A program made the position numbers and the translations under genes. From contig NZ_BQXC01000001.1 of the NCBI RefSeq assembly GCF_022836435.1, forward strand, positions 2,554,121-2,618,120: a stretch of DNA of 64,000 nucleotides, read 5' to 3'. Below are positions 59,031 to 64,000 of this stretch, in pieces; positions within the stretch are counted from its first letter, which is position 1, and every line of letters starts with the position of its first letter. This DNA comes from Nitrosomonas sp. PY1. GTDB lineage: Bacteria > Pseudomonadota > Gammaproteobacteria > Burkholderiales > Nitrosomonadaceae. Under the pieces are notes generated by a model. That model was given only the letters and a program-made list of their open reading frames with translations. It was not told where the DNA came from and made no database searches.

Positions 59031-59247
59031 TTAAACCTCCTTGAAAAAGTTATTACAAAAATAGTTCAATAAAATTATGTTCAGTATCGGCAATTATTAT
59101 TGCCTAGTAAAATTGAATACCTGTTCTTTAAAACTCAACAGATTATTGAGAAACGATTGTATCGTTGCTGCAATGTAGATAGTAAGTGCTCGAATATCTA
59201 TTAATTTATAAGCATCAATTGCCTCGAATGCATTTTCCAACAATCTA

Positions 59248-60708
59248 TTATGTGTCGGCCATTAATCCAAGTCTTTTTTTATATTCACCGACTTTTATGA
59301 TTTTCATGGTATTCGTACCCCCCGCTTTTCCTACCGGTTCGCCAATTGTCATGACCATGATATCACCATTCCGTACTACGCCTCGATTAAGCAATTCTTC
59401 TTCTGCAAGATTCAAAATAACTTCTGGATCTTGTAAGCCCTCCCCAAATTCCACGGGGTAAACTCCTCGAAATAACGTAACCCTTTGGCGCGTTTCTTCA
59501 TTTGGACTCAATGCAAAAATAGGAACTTTCGAGCTCCTACGCGACATTAACAAAGCCGTTACTCCACTTTGCGTTAATGCTGCAATAGCGCGAATTTGCA
59601 ATCCACTGGCCGTAAACATCGTAGCACGGGCAATAGCTTCTTCAATGGTTGCACGATTAGCATCCATTACATTCATGCGGCGATCATTTGCCACCAAATA
59701 TTCTTTTTCGGCTTCGAGGCAAACTCTTGCCATTGCTTCAACAGTCTCGACAGGATACTCACCCGCAGCAGATTCCGCTGAAAGCATTACGGCGTCGGTT
59801 CCATCCAATACTGCATTGGCAACATCTGAGACCTCCGCTCGAGTTGGAATAGGATTAGAAATCATCGATTCCATCATTTGAGTCGCTGTAACAACGATTT
59901 TGTTATTGGTACGAGCGGAACGAATCATTCTTTTTTGTAATGCAGGAACAGCCGCATCGCCCACCTCTACTGCCAGATCTCCGCGCGCAACCATGATGGC
60001 ATCTGAAGCATCCAGAATATCATCTAAAGCCAGAATAGCTTCTGAGCGCTCAATTTTCGCCATAATCAAGCTTCGCCCGCCTGCTTCCGCCATCAATTCA
60101 CGAGCTTTGCGTACGTCTTCTCCTGAGCGGACAAATGAAACGGCCAAATAATCAGCACCAAACTCTGCAGCTGTCTTAATATCCTCCAAGTCTTTATTAG
60201 TCAGTGCTGGAGCACCTAATCCACCGCCTTTGCGATTGATTCCTTTATTATTCGAGAGAATTCCTCCCTGCTCGACGTTACAAAAAACTTCATGATCTTT
60301 AACTGATAACACGCTCAAAACGATGCGTCCATCATCGAGCATGAGAATCGCACCGGCTTCCAAGTCATTTGGAAGTTCTTTGTAATCCAGCCCTACCCTT
60401 TCTTGATTACCTAATTGACACTTCGCATCAAGAATAAAGGGATCACCTACCTCGAGCCGGATTTTGCCATTTTCAAATTTCCCAACACGAATCTTCGGCC
60501 CTTGCAAATCAGCCAAAACACCCACAGTACGGCCTTCTGCACGTGCTAAAGCACGAGTCAATTTAACCAATTCAATGTGCTGTTCATGTGTACCATGCGA
60601 AAAATTGATACGAATAACATCAACACCCGCACGGATCATACGCTCCAATATTTTTGGATTACTGGATGCGGGACCCAGTGTTGCTACAATTTTTGTTCGA
60701 CGAATCAT
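59248..60708 (-). CDS. pyk: Pyruvate kinase
   Basis: A 486-residue enzyme converting PEP and ADP to pyruvate and ATP. Motifs in order: RRTKIVATLGPAS, AKIERSEA with the catalytic Lys, MVARGDLAVEVG, and the C-terminal allosteric domain. It begins five bases after the pgk stop codon, so the two genes are co-transcribed. In this lithoautotroph it would supply pyruvate from PEP for biosynthesis, while ppc draws on the same PEP. Confidence 0.96.
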   Translation of the reverse strand: MIRRTKIVATLGPASSNPKILERMIRAGVDVIRINFSHGTHEQHIELVKLTRALARAEGRTVGVLADLQGPKIRVGKFENGKIRLEVGDPFILDAKCQLGNQERVGLDYKELPNDLEAGAILMLDDGRIVLSVLSVKDHEVFCNVEQGGILSNNKGINRKGGGLGAPALTNKDLEDIKTAAEFGADYLAVSFVRSGEDVRKARELMAEAGGRSLIMAKIERSEAILALDDILDASDAIMVARGDLAVEVGDAAVPALQKRMIRSARTNNKIVVTATQMMESMISNPIPTRAEVSDVANAVLDGTDAVMLSAESAAGEYPVETVEAMARVCLEAEKEYLVANDRRMNVMDANRATIEEAIARATMFTASGLQIRAIAALTQSGVTALLMSRRSSKVPIFALSPNEETRQRVTLFRGVYPVEFGEGLQDPEVILNLAEEELLNRGVVRNGDIMVMTIGEPVGKAGGTNTMKIIKVGEYKKRLGLMADT

Positions 60709-60713
60709 TATAT

Positions 60714-61895
60714 TTATTGACTAGCACGTAGCTCCAAAATTTCCACTGCGGGTAGCTTCTTGCCCTCCAAGAATTCCAGAAATGCACCACCTGCCGTAGA
60801 AATATACGATACTTTGTCGTAGATATCATATTTCTGAATAGCAGCAATCGTATCGCCACCACCTGCGAGTGTAAACGCTTTCGTTTGTGCAATGGCACGG
60901 GCAATTTTTTCTGTTCCAGCGCCAAATTGATCAAACTCGAATACGCCGACCGGACCGTTCCAAACCACGGTTCCCGCACGCATAATAATATCAACTAATT
61001 CCTGCGCACTTTTCGGACCAATATCAAAAATCATATCATCGTCAGCTACATCGCCCGCATTTTTCAGTACAGCAGGCTCATTAGCATCAAATTTCTTTCC
61101 CACCACAACATCGACCGCAATAGGAATCGATGCGTTACGTTTTGCCATCTTATCCATCAGAGCTTTAGCCGTTGGAACCAGATCGCTTTCACACAATGAT
61201 TTTCCTACATTTTTTCCAGTGGCTTTCAAGAAAGTATTGGCAATACCGCCCCCCACCACAAGTTGATCGACTTTTTCTGAAAGCGACTCAAGTACTGTAA
61301 GCTTAGTCGAAACTTTAGAGCCACCTACTATTGCAACCATTGGACGAGCCGGATTCAGTAGCGCCTTAGTTAAAGCTTCCAATTCTTCTGTCAGTAAAAT
61401 TCCGGCGCAAGCGATAGGCGCATATTTTGCAATGCCATGCGTAGAAGCTTCAGCGCGATGCGCTGTTCCGAATGCATCCATAACAAACACATCGCACAAT
61501 TTTGCGTATTTTTGGGCCGTTTCATCTACGTTTTTCTTTTCGCCTTTATTGATGCGGCAGTTTTCCAAAACCACGAGTTCCCCATCGGCTACTTCAAATC
61601 CACCTTCTACCCAATCACGTATTAAACGCACTGGTTTATTTAGCCGCTGGGAGATATTATCCGCCACAGGCTTGAGTGAATTTTCTGCACTCCATTGTCC
61701 TTCTTCAGGACGCCCTAGATGTGAAGTTACCATCACCTTAGCGCCTTGTTTAAGGCAATGATTAATTGTTGCCATGGATGCGGTAATACGTGCGTCCGAT
61801 GTTACTTTTCCATCTTTGACAGGTACATTCAGATCAGCGCGAATAAATACCCGTTTACCTTTAAGATCAAGATCAATCAATTTAATAACAGACAC
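60714..61895 (-). CDS. pgk: Phosphoglycerate kinase
   Basis: A 393-residue kinase interconverting 3-phosphoglycerate and 1,3-bisphosphoglycerate with ATP, running in the Calvin direction in autotrophs. The N-lobe has [11 protein letters not shown] and [11 protein letters not shown], and the C-lobe has [11 protein letters not shown] and WNGPVGVFE. The start is GTG with a CAGGAG site. It follows gap after a 129-base spacer with two hairpins, one resembling a terminator. Confidence 0.96.
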   Translation of the reverse strand: MSVIKLIDLDLKGKRVFIRADLNVPVKDGKVTSDARITASMATINHCLKQGAKVMVTSHLGRPEEGQWSAENSLKPVADNISQRLNKPVRLIRDWVEGGFEVADGELVVLENCRINKGEKKNVDETAQKYAKLCDVFVMDAFGTAHRAEASTHGIAKYAPIACAGILLTEELEALTKALLNPARPMVAIVGGSKVSTKLTVLESLSEKVDQLVVGGGIANTFLKATGKNVGKSLCESDLVPTAKALMDKMAKRNASIPIAVDVVVGKKFDANEPAVLKNAGDVADDDMIFDIGPKSAQELVDIIMRAGTVVWNGPVGVFEFDQFGAGTEKIARAIAQTKAFTLAGGGDTIAAIQKYDIYDKVSYISTAGGAFLEFLEGKKLPAVEILELRASQ

Positions 61896-61920
61896 GGCAA
61901 ACTCCTGAATTGTCTTTGAT

Positions 61921-61949
61921 AAAGTAAAAGGATAGCAAGCGCTACCCTT
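61921..61949 (-). terminator. Terminator-like hairpin between gap and pgk
   Basis: On the minus strand AAGGGTAGC and GCTATCCTT pair (61941-61949 with 61928-61936, one G-U) around a four-base GCTT loop, followed directly by TTTACTTT. It lies about 25 bases before the pgk start. An incomplete terminator or attenuator is likely. Confidence 0.6.
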
Positions 61950-61976
61950 ATGTCTTAACGAATTAAGCTAGAATTA

Positions 61977-62003
61977 GCGTAATCCTTACAGCTTTGATTA
62001 CGC
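61977..62003 (-). promoter_or_regulatory. Second hairpin just after gap
   Basis: A perfect 8-base stem, GCGTAATC (61977-61984) and GATTACGC (61996-62003), lies 21 bases after the gap stop codon. No T-run follows. It may protect the 3' end of the gap message or act with the next hairpin. Confidence 0.5.
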
Positions 62004-62024
62004 TCTTCTTATTAATAGATATAG

Positions 62025-63086
<1,062 letters not shown>

Positions 63087-63105
63087 TTAATTAAATTAGT
63101 TCAAA

Positions 63106-64000
63106 TCAGAGTATGCTTTTTACGGTTTTCAGCACATTCTCAACCGTAAAACCAAAATGTTTAAAAAGCACATCTGCAGGTGCAGATTCGCCAAAAGTAT
63201 CAATACCTACCACTGCGCCATCCAATCCGACATATTTACGCCAGAAATCAGTCACACCTGCTTCCACAGCAACGCGTTTAACACCTTTCGGTAGAACATT
63301 TTCCTTGTAAGACGATTCCTGACGATCAAATACATTGGTGCAAGGCATCGACACAACACGCGCATAAATACCTTCCTCACCGAGTGATTTTTGTGCATTC
63401 ATTGCCAAACCAACCTCTGATCCCGTTGCGATGAGTATCACTTGAGGTTTACCGTTTGCCGCTTCTGACAGCGTGTATCCACCCTTATTGATCAGTTTGA
63501 TCGTATTTGCATCACGTTTCTGAAAAGACAAATTCTGACGACTAAATATAAGTGTCGAAGGACCATCCTTACGTTCAATTGCATGCGCCCAGGCAACGGT
63601 CGACTCTACCGTATCGCAAGGCCGCCACACATCCATATTGGGAATATATCGCAAGGTCGCAGTTTGCTCTACCGGTTGATGAGTCGGTCCATCCTCGCCT
63701 AAACCAATGGAGTCATGTGTAAACACAAACAAATTGCGAATTTTCATTAATGCAGCCATACGCAACGCATTGCGCGCATACTCAGAAAACATCAGGAAGG
63801 TTGCGCCATAAGGAATCAAACCCCCATGCAATGACAACCCATTCATGATGGCACTCATACCAAATTCTCGCACACCGTAATAAACATAATTTCCGCCAGT
63901 TTTATCACTCACTCCTTTAGAACCCGACCACAAAGTCAAGTTAGAACCAGCCAAATCTGCGGATCCTCCAATCAATTCAGGCAATACTGGCGCCAAACCT
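63106..64000 (-). CDS. tkt: Transketolase, C-terminal part (cut by window edge)
   Basis: About 298 codons reach the window edge without a start codon. The fragment covers the pyrimidine-binding domain, with [12 protein letters not shown] and [19 protein letters not shown], and the C-terminal domain ([20 protein letters not shown]). Transketolase moves two-carbon units in the Calvin and pentose phosphate pathways using thiamine diphosphate. It is the first visible gene of tkt-gap-pgk-pyk-fba. The N-terminal thiamine-binding half lies outside the window. Confidence 0.93.
   Translation of the reverse strand, partial: GLAPVLPELIGGSADLAGSNLTLWSGSKGVSDKTGGNYVYYGVREFGMSAIMNGLSLHGGLIPYGATFLMFSEYARNALRMAALMKIRNLFVFTHDSIGLGEDGPTHQPVEQTATLRYIPNMDVWRPCDTVESTVAWAHAIERKDGPSTLIFSRQNLSFQKRDANTIKLINKGGYTLSEAANGKPQVILIATGSEVGLAMNAQKSLGEEGIYARVVSMPCTNVFDRQESSYKENVLPKGVKRVAVEAGVTDFWRKYVGLDGAVVGIDTFGESAPADVLFKHFGFTVENVLKTVKSIL

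Overview
The window is about 64 kb from a chemolithoautotrophic ammonia-oxidising betaproteobacterium, most probably Nitrosomonas. The main evidence is a complete amoCAB-amoED ammonia monooxygenase locus on the minus strand (43.7-48.5 kb) whose proteins read like beta-AOB Amo subunits. Supporting evidence is a Calvin-cycle/glycolytic run (tkt-gap-pgk-pyk-fba), PEP carboxylase and several c-type cytochrome proteins. AmoA looks intermediate between the classical N. europaea form and Nitrosospira-like forms, so an N. oligotropha/N. ureae-type lineage is plausible, but this is an impression and not a tree. The composition is AT-leaning and intergenic regions are often long.

Layout. 0-10.7 kb: the 3' end of cyanophycin synthetase, an unusually large fused flavin/Fe-S oxidoreductase, a REC-EAL regulator, an assimilatory sulfite-reduction block (small ORF - cysI - DUF934 gene) divergent from a CysB-type regulator, and a cytochrome c fused to a molybdopterin-fold-like domain. 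10.7-35.4 kb: mainly housekeeping genes (dut, coaBC, radC, mutS, hemC-hemD-hemY, ppc, rsmD, coaD, ferredoxin, pgsA, uvrC). Interspersed are a DASS transporter, a five-domain c-di-GMP enzyme, an iron-sulfur flavin reductase and an M16 peptidase homologue that has lost its zinc motif. 35.4-43.7 kb: a family-5-type uracil-DNA glycosylase, secreted proteins, a tandemly duplicated secreted-protease/membrane-partner module with one decayed partner, a small MITE-like element, then EVE, TauE/SafE and SuhB genes. 43.7-48.9 kb: the amo locus with clear RNA hairpins. 48.9-57.4 kb: TusA-like protein, a D,D-carboxypeptidase with SPOR domain, a glycosyltransferase, lipoproteins, and a CopD-cytochrome c-thioredoxin-fold fusion. 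58-64 kb: central carbon genes in the order tkt, gap, pgk, pyk, fba on the minus strand.

How it fits together: ammonia oxidation (amo) supplies electrons. Copper handling (AmoD/AmoE, CopD fusion) and haem synthesis (hemCDY) serve the copper- and haem-rich respiratory chain. CO2-derived carbon flows through tkt/gap/pgk/fba and ppc. cysI and its regulator supply reduced sulfur. The least described items are the duplicated protease/partner module, the CopD-cytochrome-thioredoxin fusion, the 1175-residue oxidoreductase, and the regulatory RNA structures inside the amo and gap-pgk transcripts. I saw no rRNA, tRNA, CRISPR array, prophage or full-length insertion sequence.
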